Shown: positions 18,666 to 27,759 of the stretch, piece by piece | Layout of the letters: the number at the start of each line of letters is the position of its first letter | How positions within the stretch are numbered: position 1 is the first letter of the stretch | Source: Mangrovimonas sp. YM274 | GTDB taxonomy: Bacteria; Bacteroidota; Bacteroidia; Flavobacteriales; Flavobacteriaceae | Assembly (NCBI RefSeq): GCF_030908385.1 | Contig: NZ_CP133091.1 | Coordinates: forward strand, 1,446,501-1,510,500 | Length of the DNA stretch: 64,000 nucleotides | Reading direction: 5' to 3' | Made by a program: the position numbers and the translations under genes | Notes under the pieces: model-generated | Database searches by the model: none | What the model was told of the DNA's origin: nothing | What the model saw: the letters and a program-made list of their open reading frames with translations, nothing else

Positions 18666-18674
18666 TATTTTTGC
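18666..18674 (+). promoter_or_regulatory. -7 element before nusB
   Basis: TATTTTTGC matches TAnnTTTG with the commonly following C. No TTG stands at the expected distance upstream. The next bases, GAGGCGAAAG, are one arm of a hairpin and recur after other promoters in this window. Confidence 0.5.
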
Positions 18675-18715
18675 GAGGCGAAAGAAATAACACTTTCGCC
18701 TCTTTAATTTTTTAT
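18675..18715 (+). terminator. GC-rich hairpin plus T-tract between ldh and nusB
   Basis: GAGGCGAAAG (18675-18684) pairs perfectly with CTTTCGCCTC (18693-18702) over an 8-base loop, followed by TTTAATTTTTTAT. It reads as an intrinsic terminator for leucine dehydrogenase, but it also begins one base after the -7 box of nusB, so it could act as an attenuator or operator in the nusB leader. Confidence 0.75.
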
Positions 18716-18730
18716 AAAAGGTTCTTATAT

Positions 18731-19675
18731 ATGCTTAATAGAAGACATATCCGTATTAAGGCGATGCAAACCATTTATGCTTTTAATGGTACAGAAAGTG
18801 ACGACATCAAGAAGGATGAAAGATTTTTGCTTCAAAGTTTGGATAGTATGTACGATTTGTACTTGGTCATCCTAGCATTATTGATAGAAACTCACAAAAG
18901 AGCCGAAGACCACTTAAACAAGAGTCAGAAAAAATTCCTGGCAACACAGGAAGAAAAGAACCCCAATGCCAAATTTGTAAACAACTCCGTTCTACAGGCA
19001 TTGAGAAACAATCATGAGCTTTTAGATGAAATTGAATCCAGAAAGTTGAATTTCTGGTATTTGGATTTTGAGTACGTAGAAATCATATTCAAAGCTATTG
19101 TTGAAAGTGATTTGTATAAGGAATACATGGCTTCAACAAATTCAAGCTTTAAAGAAGACAAGGAGTTGGTTGCTACCATCTTTTCTGAAATTATTGCGCC
19201 TAACGACAAACTGTACGACTATTTTGAGGATAAAAAGATTACTTGGGTAGATGATTTGCCCATAGTCAATACTAGTATTCTTAAATTATTGAAGAAAGTT
19301 AAAAAGGATAGTCCAGAGAGTTATTTTACGCCAGATTTGTACAAAGATTTGGATGATCGGGATTTTGCAGTAGACCTATTGAAGAAGACGCTTTTGAATG
19401 TGTCTAAGTACAATGAGGACATCTCCAAAAAAACTAAAAATTGGGATACCGAGCGTATTGCAAGCCTTGATGCGGTACTATTGCAAATGGCCATTTGCGA
19501 GTTTCAAAAGTTTCCATCGATCCCAGTAAAGGTAACCATTAATGAATATCTGGAAATAGCCAAGGAGTACTCCACACCAAAGAGTAGTATCTTTATAAAT
19601 GGTATTTTAGACAAGATTATCAAGGAGTACACGGCTGAGGGCAAATTAAATAAAATTGGACGCGGATTGATGTAG
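18731..19675 (+). CDS. nusB: Transcription antitermination factor NusB (long Bacteroidota form)
   Basis: 314 residues from the ATG at 18731. LNRRHIRIKAMQTIYAF is the N-terminal RNA-binding start typical of Bacteroidota NusB, and the C-terminal half (KVTINEYLEIAKEYSTPKSSIFINGILDKI) is the canonical NusB fold. About 150 residues longer than E. coli NusB because of an inserted helical middle, normal for the phylum. It binds boxA RNA with NusE for rRNA antitermination. First gene of nusB-DUF1573-yajC, a common flavobacterial order. Confidence 0.93.
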   Translation: MLNRRHIRIKAMQTIYAFNGTESDDIKKDERFLLQSLDSMYDLYLVILALLIETHKRAEDHLNKSQKKFLATQEEKNPNAKFVNNSVLQALRNNHELLDEIESRKLNFWYLDFEYVEIIFKAIVESDLYKEYMASTNSSFKEDKELVATIFSEIIAPNDKLYDYFEDKKITWVDDLPIVNTSILKLLKKVKKDSPESYFTPDLYKDLDDRDFAVDLLKKTLLNVSKYNEDISKKTKNWDTERIASLDAVLLQMAICEFQKFPSIPVKVTINEYLEIAKEYSTPKSSIFINGILDKIIKEYTAEGKLNKIGRGLM

Positions 19676-19745
19676 TTAGAAATAATTACTACATTTACGC
19701 CTCGAAAAAGGAACAATTAAATATTAATAATTAAATTTTATCCCA

Positions 19746-20228
19746 ATGAAAAAAGTGATATTAAGTTTAAGCGCTCTTTGTTTAGTAGCTTTTACTTCAT
19801 GTAAAGAAGATGCAGCAAGTAAAGTAAAAAGTGAAAATGTAGCAGTAGCTGCAGAAAGAGATGCTGTTGCTGGAGACCTACCTGTAATCTCTTTTGAGGA
19901 AACAGAGCACGACTTTGGAACCATTAAAAACGGAACCCCAGTTGAAACTAAATTCGTTTATACAAATACTGGTAAAGCTCCTTTGGTAGTAAGCAACATC
20001 AAGAGTACTTGTGGATGTACAGTACCTCAGGATTGGAGTAAAGAGCCTTTGGCTCCAGGAGAATCTGCTGAGTTTACAGTGAAATTCAACGGTAAAGGTA
20101 AAAACCAAATCTCTAAAACGATTACCTTAACAACCAATACGGAAAAAGGTAAGGAAATGGTTAAAATTAAAGCATTTATCGAAGCTGATCCTGCAGACGC
20201 TGCAGCTAAGCCAGCAGCAGCACACTAA
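19746..20228 (+). CDS. DUF1573 lipoprotein
   Basis: 160 residues. MKKVILSLSALCLVAFTSCKE is a lipoprotein signal with lipobox FTSC. The rest is one DUF1573 Ig-like domain: HDFGTIKNGTPVETKFVYTNTG, STCGCTVPQDWSKEPLAPGE, GKGKNQISKTITLTTNT. Ala/Pro-rich tail. The domain is widespread in Bacteroidota envelopes; its function is not established. Lies three bases before yajC. Confidence 0.9.
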   Translation: MKKVILSLSALCLVAFTSCKEDAASKVKSENVAVAAERDAVAGDLPVISFEETEHDFGTIKNGTPVETKFVYTNTGKAPLVVSNIKSTCGCTVPQDWSKEPLAPGESAEFTVKFNGKGKNQISKTITLTTNTEKGKEMVKIKAFIEADPADAAAKPAAAH

Positions 20229-20231
20229 AAT

Positions 20232-20522
20232 ATGGGAAACTTAACTGATTTTTTACCTTTTATAGCCATGTTTGCGGTGGTGTACTTCTTTATGATTGCA
20301 CCGCAAATGAAAAGAGCTAAACAGGAAAAAAAGTTTGCTAACGAGCTAAAAAGGGGAGACAAAGTGATTACCAAAAGCGGTTTGCACGGTAAGATTGTCG
20401 AACTGAACGATAAAGACAATAGCTGCGTTATTGAAACCTTGGCGGGCAAAATAAAATTTGAACGTTCTGCCATTTCAATGGAAATGAGCAAAAAGATTCA
20501 AGACAAAGTAGCCACGAAATAG
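20232..20522 (+). CDS. yajC: Preprotein translocase accessory subunit YajC
   Basis: 96 residues, the usual YajC length. One N-terminal transmembrane helix (LPFIAMFAVVYFFMIAPQMKRAKQ) followed by the conserved cytoplasmic part LKRGDKVITKSGLHGKIVEL. YajC associates with SecDF-YidC at the translocon. Last gene of the nusB group, with a long symmetric terminator after it. Confidence 0.95.
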   Translation: MGNLTDFLPFIAMFAVVYFFMIAPQMKRAKQEKKFANELKRGDKVITKSGLHGKIVELNDKDNSCVIETLAGKIKFERSAISMEMSKKIQDKVATK

Positions 20523-20533
20523 GTTGTCTTTTA

Positions 20534-20577
20534 AGCATAAAAAAAGCCACTTCATTTGAAGTGGCTTTTTTTATGCT
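20534..20577. terminator. Symmetric bidirectional terminator between yajC and a convergent gene
   Basis: A 44-bp near-perfect palindrome whose core AGCCACTTCA/TGAAGTGGCT has a two-base centre and is flanked by A7 on the left and T7 on the right. It can end transcription from both sides. Confidence 0.92.
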
Positions 20578-20595
20578 GACTAGATTGTAAGTTTA

Positions 20596-21189
20596 TTAGC
20601 AATTCTTGTATTTGTCGTATAAGCCTTTGCCCTGTAAAATCATAGGAGTGATCTTTTCCAACCGACTTAGTTTTGTCGCATCTCTTTTAGCAGAGGCAAT
20701 GTATTCGCAATATTCTCGCTGCTTACCGGGTGATAAGGTTTCAAAATGTTGCTTTAGTTCTGTACTGTCCTCAAGAAGCTCTTTGAGTTCCTTTGGGACT
20801 TCAACAGTTTTCCCTTTTCTCTCGGGTTTGAGCTCTTTTCCCAATTTTTGGTTTTCTATAGCTTCTTTTACATAAGAAAGCACTACATTTTTATCTATGT
20901 CCTCAATGCTTTCAAAGCGCATTTGTCTTAAAGCCTTAGTTTTTTCTTGAGCATTGACCAACAGTTGTTTCTCATCTTTTAAAAATACACCGTTGAAAAA
21001 CCATATGCCGAAATGATTTTTAAAAGCTCCCAATCCAATAACATTTTTACCATTGATGGCATACACAGGAGCATTCCATTTCAGGGATTCTTCTACTTCG
21101 GTGGAAGTGATGATATCCCTTAAAAGGCCCAGAGCTTCGGGGAAATTAGAGTTTTCAATATAAGCTTCAACAGAAGTTGCCTTTGCCAT
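20596..21189 (-). CDS. DUF1801 / YdeI-like protein
   Basis: 197 residues, cytoplasmic. The N-terminal 120 residues are a DUF1801 domain (LRDIITSTEVEESLKWNAPVYAING, GLGAFKNHFGIWFFNG); the C-terminal part (VPKELKELLEDSTELKQHFETLSPGKQREY) is the YdeI/OmpD-associated helical domain, ending in a Lys/Arg-rich segment. The two domains together are a common architecture. Biochemical function is not established. Convergent with yajC and sharing its terminator. Confidence 0.85.
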   Translation of the reverse strand: MAKATSVEAYIENSNFPEALGLLRDIITSTEVEESLKWNAPVYAINGKNVIGLGAFKNHFGIWFFNGVFLKDEKQLLVNAQEKTKALRQMRFESIEDIDKNVVLSYVKEAIENQKLGKELKPERKGKTVEVPKELKELLEDSTELKQHFETLSPGKQREYCEYIASAKRDATKLSRLEKITPMILQGKGLYDKYKNC

Positions 21190-21211
21190 AATACTTTAGA
21201 ATTTAGAAAAG

Positions 21212-21240
21212 AAAAACGGGAACTTTTGGGGTTCCCGTTT
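21212..21240 (-). terminator. Rho-independent terminator of pepT
   Basis: AAACGGGAAC (21214-21223) pairs with GTTCCCGTTT (21231-21240) over seven bases. On the minus strand the stem is followed by TTCTTTTC, just past the pepT stop at 21267. Confidence 0.85.
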
Positions 21241-21266
21241 ACTAAATTAGGCAATTTTATTCAATC

Positions 21267-22505
21267 TTATTTTTTCAATGCAGTAAGTTCGGCAATTTTA
21301 CAGATCACTTCGGTAGCCTTGATCATGCTTTCCACAGGGACATATTCGTAACGTCCATGGAAGTTATGGCCTCCAGCAAAGATGTTTGGACAAGGTAAGC
21401 CCATATAGCTTAATTGCGACCCGTCTGTACCACCTCGGATAGGTTTGATGATAGGTTTAATGTTCAGTTCTTTCATAGCCTCTTCCGCAATATCTACAAT
21501 GTGCATTACAGGCTCTACTTTTTCCTTCATGTTGAAGTATTGATCCTTGATTTCAATTTCAATGACTTCTCTTCCGTATTCAGAATTGATTTCGTTGGCC
21601 AATTTCTGCATCACTTCTTTACGAGCTTCAAAATGTCCTTTGTCGTGGTCACGAATGATGTATTTCAAAACGGTTTCCTCAACTTTCCCTTCCATGCCAT
21701 GCAAGTGGAAAAACCCTTGGTAACCTTCTGTATGTTCTGGAGTTTCGAGTCTTGGCAAGGAATTGATGAAGTCGGTAGCAATATACATGGAGTTTACCAA
21801 TTTTCCTTTGGCGTAACCCGGGTGCACAATCTTTCCTTTTACCTTTACAGTGGCTCCTGCCGCGTTGAAGTTTTCGTATTCCAATTCACCAATTTGGCTC
21901 CCGTCCATGGTGTAAGCCCATTCAGCTCCAAATTTTTCAACGTCAAATTTATGAGCGCCTCTACCAATTTCTTCATCAGGTGTAAAGCCCACGCGAATAG
22001 GACCGTGTTTTATTTCTGGGTGTTGGATAAGGTATTCCATAGCCGAAACAATTTCGGTAATACCCGCCTTGTCATCAGCGCCTAAAAGGGTGTTTCCGTC
22101 GGTGGTAATCAAGGTTTGACCTTTGTATTGCAATAAGTCATCAAAGTAGGAAGGAGACAGGATAATGTCCTTTTCAGCATTTAAAACAATATCCTTACCA
22201 TCGTAGTTTTCTATAATTTGTGGTTTTACATTGGCGCCAGTAAAGTCAGGTGATGTGTCAAAATGCGATACAAATCCAATAGTTGGCACTTCATGGTCTA
22301 CGTTGCTAGGCAAGGTTGCCATAATGTAGGCGTTCTCATCAATAGTCACATCGGTCATCCCAATATCCTTCAGTTCTTGGGCTAGGGCATTGGCCAAATC
22401 CCATTGTTTTGCGGTACTTGGAGTCGTTTCAGATGCAGGATCCGATTCTGTGTCAACAGTTACATAACTTATAAATCTGTCTATAAGGTGTTGTTTGTTT
22501 ATCAT
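21267..22505 (-). CDS. pepT: Peptidase T (tripeptide aminopeptidase)
   Basis: 412 residues, the normal PepT length. Metal ligands of M20 peptidases are in place: [47 protein letters not shown] and, near the end, [22 protein letters not shown] with [12 protein letters not shown]. Two zinc ions are bound and tripeptide N-terminal residues released in the cytoplasm. Monocistronic with its own terminator. Confidence 0.96.
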   Translation of the reverse strand: MINKQHLIDRFISYVTVDTESDPASETTPSTAKQWDLANALAQELKDIGMTDVTIDENAYIMATLPSNVDHEVPTIGFVSHFDTSPDFTGANVKPQIIENYDGKDIVLNAEKDIILSPSYFDDLLQYKGQTLITTDGNTLLGADDKAGITEIVSAMEYLIQHPEIKHGPIRVGFTPDEEIGRGAHKFDVEKFGAEWAYTMDGSQIGELEYENFNAAGATVKVKGKIVHPGYAKGKLVNSMYIATDFINSLPRLETPEHTEGYQGFFHLHGMEGKVEETVLKYIIRDHDKGHFEARKEVMQKLANEINSEYGREVIEIEIKDQYFNMKEKVEPVMHIVDIAEEAMKELNIKPIIKPIRGGTDGSQLSYMGLPCPNIFAGGHNFHGRYEYVPVESMIKATEVICKIAELTALKK

Positions 22506-22600
22506 GAGAGGGTATTTTAATGAAAATCAATGTTAATAAAGTCTTCAAAAATACTACTAATTTCTAAAATGAATAGTAAGGTTATTTGTCATTTGCGTAG

Positions 22601-22609
22601 TATTTTTGC
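22601..22609 (+). promoter_or_regulatory. -7 element of pyrD
   Basis: TATTTTTGC matches TAnnTTTG plus C and lies 18 bases before the pyrD ATG. No well-placed -33 TTG. Confidence 0.5.
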
Positions 22610-22626
22610 AGTCCAAGCTTGTAATT

Positions 22627-23646
22627 ATGTATAAACTTATCGTTAGACCGTTATTTTTTCTTTTTGACCCGGAAAAAATTCACCATTTCACATTTTCCTT
22701 AATTCGAATTCTTCATAAAATTCCTTTGGTACCAAGCATATTTAGAGGCTTGTATCTTGTTGAAGATAAACGATTGGAACGCGAACTCTTTGGTTTGAAA
22801 TTTAAAAATCCTGTTGGTTTGGCGGCCGGTTTTGATAAGGATGCCAAATTATATAAAGAGCTAGGTGATTTAGGATTTGGATTTATTGAAATAGGCACCT
22901 TAACGCCAAAAGCGCAACCTGGAAACCCTAAGAAACGTTTGTTCCGTTTGAAGGCAGATTCTGCTATCATCAATAGAATGGGCTTTAACAATGGAGGTGT
23001 TGAAGAAGCTGTAGAACGCTTGAAAAAGAATAAAGGCGTGCTGATAGGAGGGAACATTGGAAAGAATAAAGTGACTCCTAATGAAACCGCGGTGGAGGAT
23101 TATAAAATCTGTTTTAATGCGCTGTTTGATTATGTGGATTACTTTGTGGTAAATGTAAGTTCTCCAAATACACCAAACTTAAGAGCGTTACAGGATAAGG
23201 AGCCTTTGACGCATCTTTTAAAAACTTTGAAAGACCTCAATGCTGAAAAGTCGAGTCCAAAACCAATTCTACTTAAAATTGCTCCAGATTTAACCGATGA
23301 GCAATTACTAGACATTATCGATATTGTGAAGGATACCAAAATTGAAGGTGTTATTGCAACAAATACGACCATTTCAAGAGAAGGGTTGAAATCTGAAAGC
23401 AAAGAAGAAACTGGAGGCTTAAGTGGAAAACCATTGACTCAAAGATCTACAGAAGTGATTCGTTTTCTTTCTGAAAAAAGCAATAAGGCATTCCCAATTA
23501 TTGGAGTAGGAGGTATCCATTCTGCAGAAGATGCTCTTGAAAAACTTGATGCAGGTGCTAGTTTGGTACAGTTGTATACAGGCTTCATTTATGAGGGGCC
23601 AAAACTGATTTCCAAAATCAACAAAGCGATTTTAAATCACGCTTAA
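22627..23646 (+). CDS. pyrD: Dihydroorotate dehydrogenase, quinone-dependent (class 2)
   Basis: 339 residues from the ATG at 22627; the TTG at 22606 lies in the -7 box. The N-terminal helical extension [25 protein letters not shown] is the membrane-associating, quinone-binding part of class 2 enzymes. [46 protein letters not shown] (catalytic Ser region) and the FMN-binding [21 protein letters not shown] are all present. It oxidises dihydroorotate to orotate in pyrimidine synthesis. Stop and next start overlap (TAATG). Confidence 0.96.
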   Translation: MYKLIVRPLFFLFDPEKIHHFTFSLIRILHKIPLVPSIFRGLYLVEDKRLERELFGLKFKNPVGLAAGFDKDAKLYKELGDLGFGFIEIGTLTPKAQPGNPKKRLFRLKADSAIINRMGFNNGGVEEAVERLKKNKGVLIGGNIGKNKVTPNETAVEDYKICFNALFDYVDYFVVNVSSPNTPNLRALQDKEPLTHLLKTLKDLNAEKSSPKPILLKIAPDLTDEQLLDIIDIVKDTKIEGVIATNTTISREGLKSESKEETGGLSGKPLTQRSTEVIRFLSEKSNKAFPIIGVGGIHSAEDALEKLDAGASLVQLYTGFIYEGPKLISKINKAILNHA

Positions 23647-24263
23647 TGAATGTTGATATTCTGATATCGTTTGTAGTGGCAACGTCGGCCTTGGCAATTT
23701 CGCCAGGACCGGATAATATTTATGTGCTGCTGCAAAGCATTGCCCATGGCAAAAAATATGGTTTGGCTACTGTAGCTGGATTGATTTCGGGATGTATAGT
23801 ACATACCACTTTGGTGGCTTTTGGAGTGTCTACCTTGATTAAGGAAAACGACTATGTGTATTTAGCCATCAAACTTTTTGGTGCGGGCTATTTATTGTAT
23901 TTGGCCTATAAGGTGTATAAAAGCAGTTCGGCATTGGAATTGAACTCCCGTGGCATTCCTAAAAAGAGCGTGTCGCAATTGTACAAACAAGGGGTGATTA
24001 TGAATGTTCTCAACCCCAAAGTATCCCTATTCTTTTTAGCACTTTTTCCTGGTTTTTTGTTTAGTGATAGTCTGTCAACCGTTTGGCAATTTTATGTGTT
24101 GGGATTTATTTTCATGGGCGTTTCCTTGGTGATTTTTGCCGGTATAGCTATTCTTTCAGGAGCTATTTCAAATTATCTTATTCATCATAAAAATACAGGT
24201 TTGGTGTTGAAATGGCTTCAGATTATTGTCTTTGTGGGAATCGCCATTTTCATTTTAATCTAG
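23646..24263 (+). CDS. LysE/RhtB family amino-acid exporter
   Basis: 205 residues with five or six transmembrane helices. The N-terminal ALAISPGPDNIYVLLQSIAHG is the family hallmark (SPGPD), with GLISGC and MNVLNPKVSLFFLALFPGF as the second and third landmarks. Members export lysine, threonine, homoserine or other metabolites; the substrate here is unknown. Translationally coupled to pyrD. Confidence 0.9.
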   Translation: MNVDILISFVVATSALAISPGPDNIYVLLQSIAHGKKYGLATVAGLISGCIVHTTLVAFGVSTLIKENDYVYLAIKLFGAGYLLYLAYKVYKSSSALELNSRGIPKKSVSQLYKQGVIMNVLNPKVSLFFLALFPGFLFSDSLSTVWQFYVLGFIFMGVSLVIFAGIAILSGAISNYLIHHKNTGLVLKWLQIIVFVGIAIFILI

Positions 24264-24300
24264 TTTATAAGAAAACGTTTTAGTAGACGGTGAACTTTAC

Positions 24301-24308
24301 TATCTTTG
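24301..24308 (+). promoter_or_regulatory. -7 element very close to the HMG-CoA-lyase-like start
   Basis: TATCTTTG matches TAnnTTTG and ends six bases before the ATG at 24315. A transcript from it would have little or no leader. Confidence 0.5.
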
Positions 24309-24314
24309 ACTTTT

Positions 24315-25178
24315 ATGAGCGACTACGTTAAAATTATAGAATGCCCTAGAGATGCCATGCAGGGCATTAAGGATTTTATTCCAACCGAAAAGAAAGTTCA
24401 ATATATCCAGTCGTTGCTTAGGGTAGGCTTTGATACCATCGATTTTGGCAGTTTTGTCTCTCCCAAAGCCATTCCACAAATGGCAGATACCGCCGAAGTG
24501 TTATCGCGTTTAGATTTAAGCAATACCAACAGTAAACTATTGGCCATTATCGCCAATACCCGAGGTGCAATGGATGCCTGCCAACATCCAGAAATCCAAT
24601 ATTTGGGCTATCCGTTTTCCATTTCAGAAAATTTCCAAATGCGTAATACACATAAAACCATTGCGGAGTCCGTAGTGACCTTACAGGAGATCCTTGATAT
24701 TGCTAATAACGCAGGCAAGGAGGTTGTGGTTTATATTAGTATGGGCTTTGGAAATCCTTACGGAGATCCTTGGAATGTGGATATTGTAGGCGAATGGACG
24801 GAAGCTTTATCAAAAATGGGAGTGAATATTTTATCGTTGAGCGATACTGTTGGAAGCTCCAATCCAGAAAGTATTGAGTATTTGTTTTCCAGTTTAATTC
24901 CGCAATATCCCAACATAGAATTTGGAGCTCATTTACATACCACACCCACCACTTGGTTCGAAAAGGTTGATGCAGCTTTTAAATCGGGATGCAGACGTTT
25001 TGATGGCGCTATTCAGGGTTTTGGTGGTTGCCCAATGGCGAAAGACGAGCTTACAGGAAATATGCCTACAGAAAAATTACTGTCTTATTTTACGGCTAAA
25101 AAGCAGTCCAACCTTAATGCGATGAGTTTTGAAAGCGCACATAACGAGGCTACAAAGATTTTCAAAAATTATCATTAA
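24315..25178 (+). CDS. Hydroxymethylglutaryl-CoA lyase-like enzyme
   Basis: 287 residues from the ATG at 24315. A DRE-TIM (HMGL-like) barrel: IIECPRDAMQ gives the catalytic Arg-Asp pair, FGAHLHTTP the metal-binding His-x-His, and GGCPMAKDELTGNMPTE the glycine-cysteine loop with the conserved NMPTE. The first motif differs from the usual VGPRDGLQNE (here CPRDAMQGIK), so the substrate could be a related 3-hydroxyacyl-CoA. HMG-CoA lyase completes leucine breakdown to acetoacetate and acetyl-CoA, which fits leucine dehydrogenase nearby. Confidence 0.82.
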   Translation: MSDYVKIIECPRDAMQGIKDFIPTEKKVQYIQSLLRVGFDTIDFGSFVSPKAIPQMADTAEVLSRLDLSNTNSKLLAIIANTRGAMDACQHPEIQYLGYPFSISENFQMRNTHKTIAESVVTLQEILDIANNAGKEVVVYISMGFGNPYGDPWNVDIVGEWTEALSKMGVNILSLSDTVGSSNPESIEYLFSSLIPQYPNIEFGAHLHTTPTTWFEKVDAAFKSGCRRFDGAIQGFGGCPMAKDELTGNMPTEKLLSYFTAKKQSNLNAMSFESAHNEATKIFKNYH

Positions 25179-25246
25179 ATAGTTTTAGTGGAGGCTTGCT
25201 AAGTTTTGGATAAAATTATTTTATTTAAAATTAATCCAGATAAAGT

Positions 25247-25277
25247 TTGCAACTTTCAAAGTGATGACTACTTTTGC
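25247..25277 (+). promoter_or_regulatory. Full Bacteroidota promoter of the DUF4856-imelysin locus
   Basis: TTG (25247-25249) and TACTTTTG (25269-25276) are 19 bases apart, an exact consensus promoter. The transcript would carry a leader of about 35 bases beginning in GAGACGAAAC before the ATG at 25316. Confidence 0.8.
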
Positions 25278-25315
25278 GAGACGAAACAACTTATTTTAAA
25301 CAAGTCTAAATTAAG

Positions 25316-26521
25316 ATGAAAAAAGTAGTATTAACTTTAAGTGCACTAACTGCAATTTGTTTAACCTCTTGTAGCAGTGACGATGATAGCTCCGTAAACA
25401 ATAATCAAGTAATAGCGCCTATTACCTATGAATTTGAAAGAGGAGGGAATTCAACCGTTAGTTTTTCTGGTCAGACTACACGAATTGCCATGGCGCAAGA
25501 GCTAAGAGGCGCTTTGTTAGACAACACGCTTTCGGCATCTCAGTTGATGGGAATGTTTGCCCACGAAGAAGGGAATGAAGATTTCTCAGATGCAACATTA
25601 AATGCCTCTAACAAGAACATACGAAGTAAAACAGCTGCATCTTCAGATTATTTTTCGGCAAATACGGTAGCTGCAGAGGCTATTAAATCTGATTTGGATG
25701 CATGGATTACAGAACAAGCCGATGTTGTTTTTGCAAATTGGGCGGTGACAGCCGAAGCTGGTGTTGCAGGGCAAATCCAAGAACCAGGAGGAGGAACAAC
25801 CCGTTACGTAAATGCTAAGGGATTGGAACTAAACCAAGCTGTAGCAAAATCTTTGATAGGTGGGTTGATGACCGATCAAATGTTGAACAACTATTTGAGT
25901 GTAAATGAACTTGATGCAGGGGATAACATGGAAAATAATACGGCAGAGGTTTTAGAAGATGGACAATTATATACTTCTATGGAACATAAATGGGATGAGG
26001 CTTATGGATACTTGTACGGTGCCGAAGTAGATCCATCTATGCCAGTTTTGAATGCGGATAGTTATCTGAATACATATTTAAGTCAAGTGGATAGCGATGC
26101 TGATTTTGCAGGAATTGCAGAAGCCGTTTACGAGGCATTTAAATTAGGACGTGCAGCCATTGTAGCCCACGACTATGATCTACGTGATGAGCAGGCTGAA
26201 ATTATCAGAGCTTCAATTTCTAAGGTTAGTGCCGTAAGAGCAGTACATTATTTTATTGGAGGTAAGGAAGCTATGGAAGCCAATAATATGGCTAAGGCAT
26301 TTCATGAACTTTCAGAAGGGTTTGGTTTTATGTACAGTCTTCAATTTACACGCAAACCGGGAACTAATGCCCCATATTTTTCTAAGTCAGAAATAGACGG
26401 ATATGTTAGTACATTAATGGCTGGAAATGGGTTTTGGGACGTTTCTGGAGAAACCTTGGAAACAATGGCGCAAGAAATTGCTAGCAGATTTGGGTTTACC
26501 GTTGAGGAAGCTGCAAATTAA
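25316..26521 (+). CDS. DUF4856 lipoprotein
   Basis: 401 residues. MKKVVLTLSALTAICLTSCSS is a lipoprotein signal with lipobox LTSC, followed by an Asp/Ser/Asn-rich tether. The mature part starts YEFERGGNSTVSFSGQTTRIAMAQEL, the signature start of DUF4856, and is helical, like imelysin, with DLRDEQAEIIRASISKVSAVRAVHYF near the C-terminal half. Function unknown. Immediate neighbours are imelysin, HTTM and a TonB receptor, which suggests a periplasm-facing role in uptake of a metal or cofactor. A strong promoter precedes and a terminator follows it. Confidence 0.88.
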   Translation: MKKVVLTLSALTAICLTSCSSDDDSSVNNNQVIAPITYEFERGGNSTVSFSGQTTRIAMAQELRGALLDNTLSASQLMGMFAHEEGNEDFSDATLNASNKNIRSKTAASSDYFSANTVAAEAIKSDLDAWITEQADVVFANWAVTAEAGVAGQIQEPGGGTTRYVNAKGLELNQAVAKSLIGGLMTDQMLNNYLSVNELDAGDNMENNTAEVLEDGQLYTSMEHKWDEAYGYLYGAEVDPSMPVLNADSYLNTYLSQVDSDADFAGIAEAVYEAFKLGRAAIVAHDYDLRDEQAEIIRASISKVSAVRAVHYFIGGKEAMEANNMAKAFHELSEGFGFMYSLQFTRKPGTNAPYFSKSEIDGYVSTLMAGNGFWDVSGETLETMAQEIASRFGFTVEEAAN

Positions 26522-26543
26522 AAAATATAAAATTTAAGTAATT

Positions 26544-26582
26544 AAGTGGTTGTTGCATTAGGTTTGCGGCAACCACTTTTTT
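26544..26582 (+). terminator. Terminator after the DUF4856 gene
   Basis: AAGTGGTTG (26544-26552) pairs with CAACCACTT (26570-26578), extended by G-U and G-C pairs, and is followed by TTTTTT. It separates the DUF4856 gene from imelysin, so the upstream gene can be made in excess. Confidence 0.85.
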
Positions 26583-26589
26583 ATATTTG
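26582..26589 (+). promoter_or_regulatory. -7 element before imelysin
   Basis: TATATTTG matches TAnnTTTG and begins on the last T of the preceding terminator. A TTG 15 bases upstream lies in the terminator stem, so promoter and terminator overlap. ATG of imelysin is 31 bases downstream. Confidence 0.5.
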
Positions 26590-26620
26590 CAAAGTTTATT
26601 TAGAGTAAATAAAAATAACC

Positions 26621-27730
26621 ATGAAATATCTTTTTAGTTTAGCTATAGTTGCATTGCTTTTCACCGGATGTGATTCTGATTCTGGATCCAGTAGTTCTAA
26701 TGGTGACGGATATGACAGAAGTCTTATACTTTCTAATTTAGCAGATAATATAATCATACCGGCTTATACAGAGTTCGGTAATGACATTTCTGCTCTTAAA
26801 ACTTCTGCTAGTACTTTTGTGGAAAATGCAAATCAAGCTAATTTAGAAGCTTTAAGATCCAATTTGTTTGAAGCCTATAAGACATGGCAATATGTAGGTA
26901 TGTATGATTTGGGGAAGGCCTACGAACTGCAATTGGGATATCAAATGAATGTATTTCCTACCTCTGTTGCTGAAATAGAAGCCAATATTATTGCTGGTAC
27001 TTATGATTTGGGACATAGTAATAACCATGATGCTGTTGGATTCCCTGCGTTGGATTATTTACTCTATGGGATTGGAGAGAATGATATGGATATTCTAGCC
27101 AAGTATACTACCGATCCTTTGGCTGAAAACTACCGAAACTACTTGATGGATTTGGTCAATAGAATGGATGCTTTAACACAGCCTGTAGTTGCAGATTGGC
27201 CAAATTTCCGAAGTGAGTTTGTTAGTAGCAGTGGCAATACGGTTAATAGTTCGTTGAACAAATTGATGAACGATTATATTGCTTTTTACGAAACTGCCTT
27301 AAGAAAAAATAAAATTGGATACCCTGCCGGTGTTTGGACAACAAGTACGTACCCAGAGAAGGTAGAAGCCTATTATAGTGGAGCGTATTCCAAAGAATTG
27401 TCTTTACATGCATTAAAAGCTGTAGAGGATGTTTTTAATGGCAAACATTACAATGGAAGTGCTGTTGGGGAGAGCTTCAAAACGTATTTAGACTATTTGA
27501 ACCAGATAAAGGACGGTACCGATTTAAGCGAACTTATCAATAATCAATTTGATTTATCTAGGGATAAAATCAATGTTTTGGATCCGAATTTTTATTCTCA
27601 GATAACCACAAATAATACGATGATGTTAGCAGCCTATGACGAACTTCAAAAGAATGTTATTTTGATGAAGGTTGATATGCTTCAAAGCTTTAATATATCG
27701 GTGGATTATGTAGATAGCGATGGGGATTAA
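26621..27730 (+). CDS. Imelysin family lipoprotein
   Basis: 369 residues. MKYLFSLAIVALLFTGCDSDS carries lipobox FTGC. The body is the two-four-helix-bundle imelysin/EfeO-like fold: ADNIIIPAYTEFGNDISAL, FEAYKTWQYVGMYDLGKAYE, and near the end KNVILMKVDMLQSFNISVDYVDSDGD. The family motif normally written GxHxxE appears here as GFPALDYLLYG, i.e. without its His and Glu. Imelysin-like proteins are iron-regulated periplasmic or surface proteins in Bacteroidota; peptidase activity is doubtful for most. A terminator-like hairpin follows. Confidence 0.9.
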   Translation: MKYLFSLAIVALLFTGCDSDSGSSSSNGDGYDRSLILSNLADNIIIPAYTEFGNDISALKTSASTFVENANQANLEALRSNLFEAYKTWQYVGMYDLGKAYELQLGYQMNVFPTSVAEIEANIIAGTYDLGHSNNHDAVGFPALDYLLYGIGENDMDILAKYTTDPLAENYRNYLMDLVNRMDALTQPVVADWPNFRSEFVSSSGNTVNSSLNKLMNDYIAFYETALRKNKIGYPAGVWTTSTYPEKVEAYYSGAYSKELSLHALKAVEDVFNGKHYNGSAVGESFKTYLDYLNQIKDGTDLSELINNQFDLSRDKINVLDPNFYSQITTNNTMMLAAYDELQKNVILMKVDMLQSFNISVDYVDSDGD

Positions 27731-27759
27731 TCCTTGATGCTGTAACAAACAAACGCTAG

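Noticed and set aside
21414-22085. 223-codon plus-strand open frame
   Set aside because: It lies wholly antisense to pepT, is rich in Phe and Val as expected from reversed codons, and has no family resemblance.
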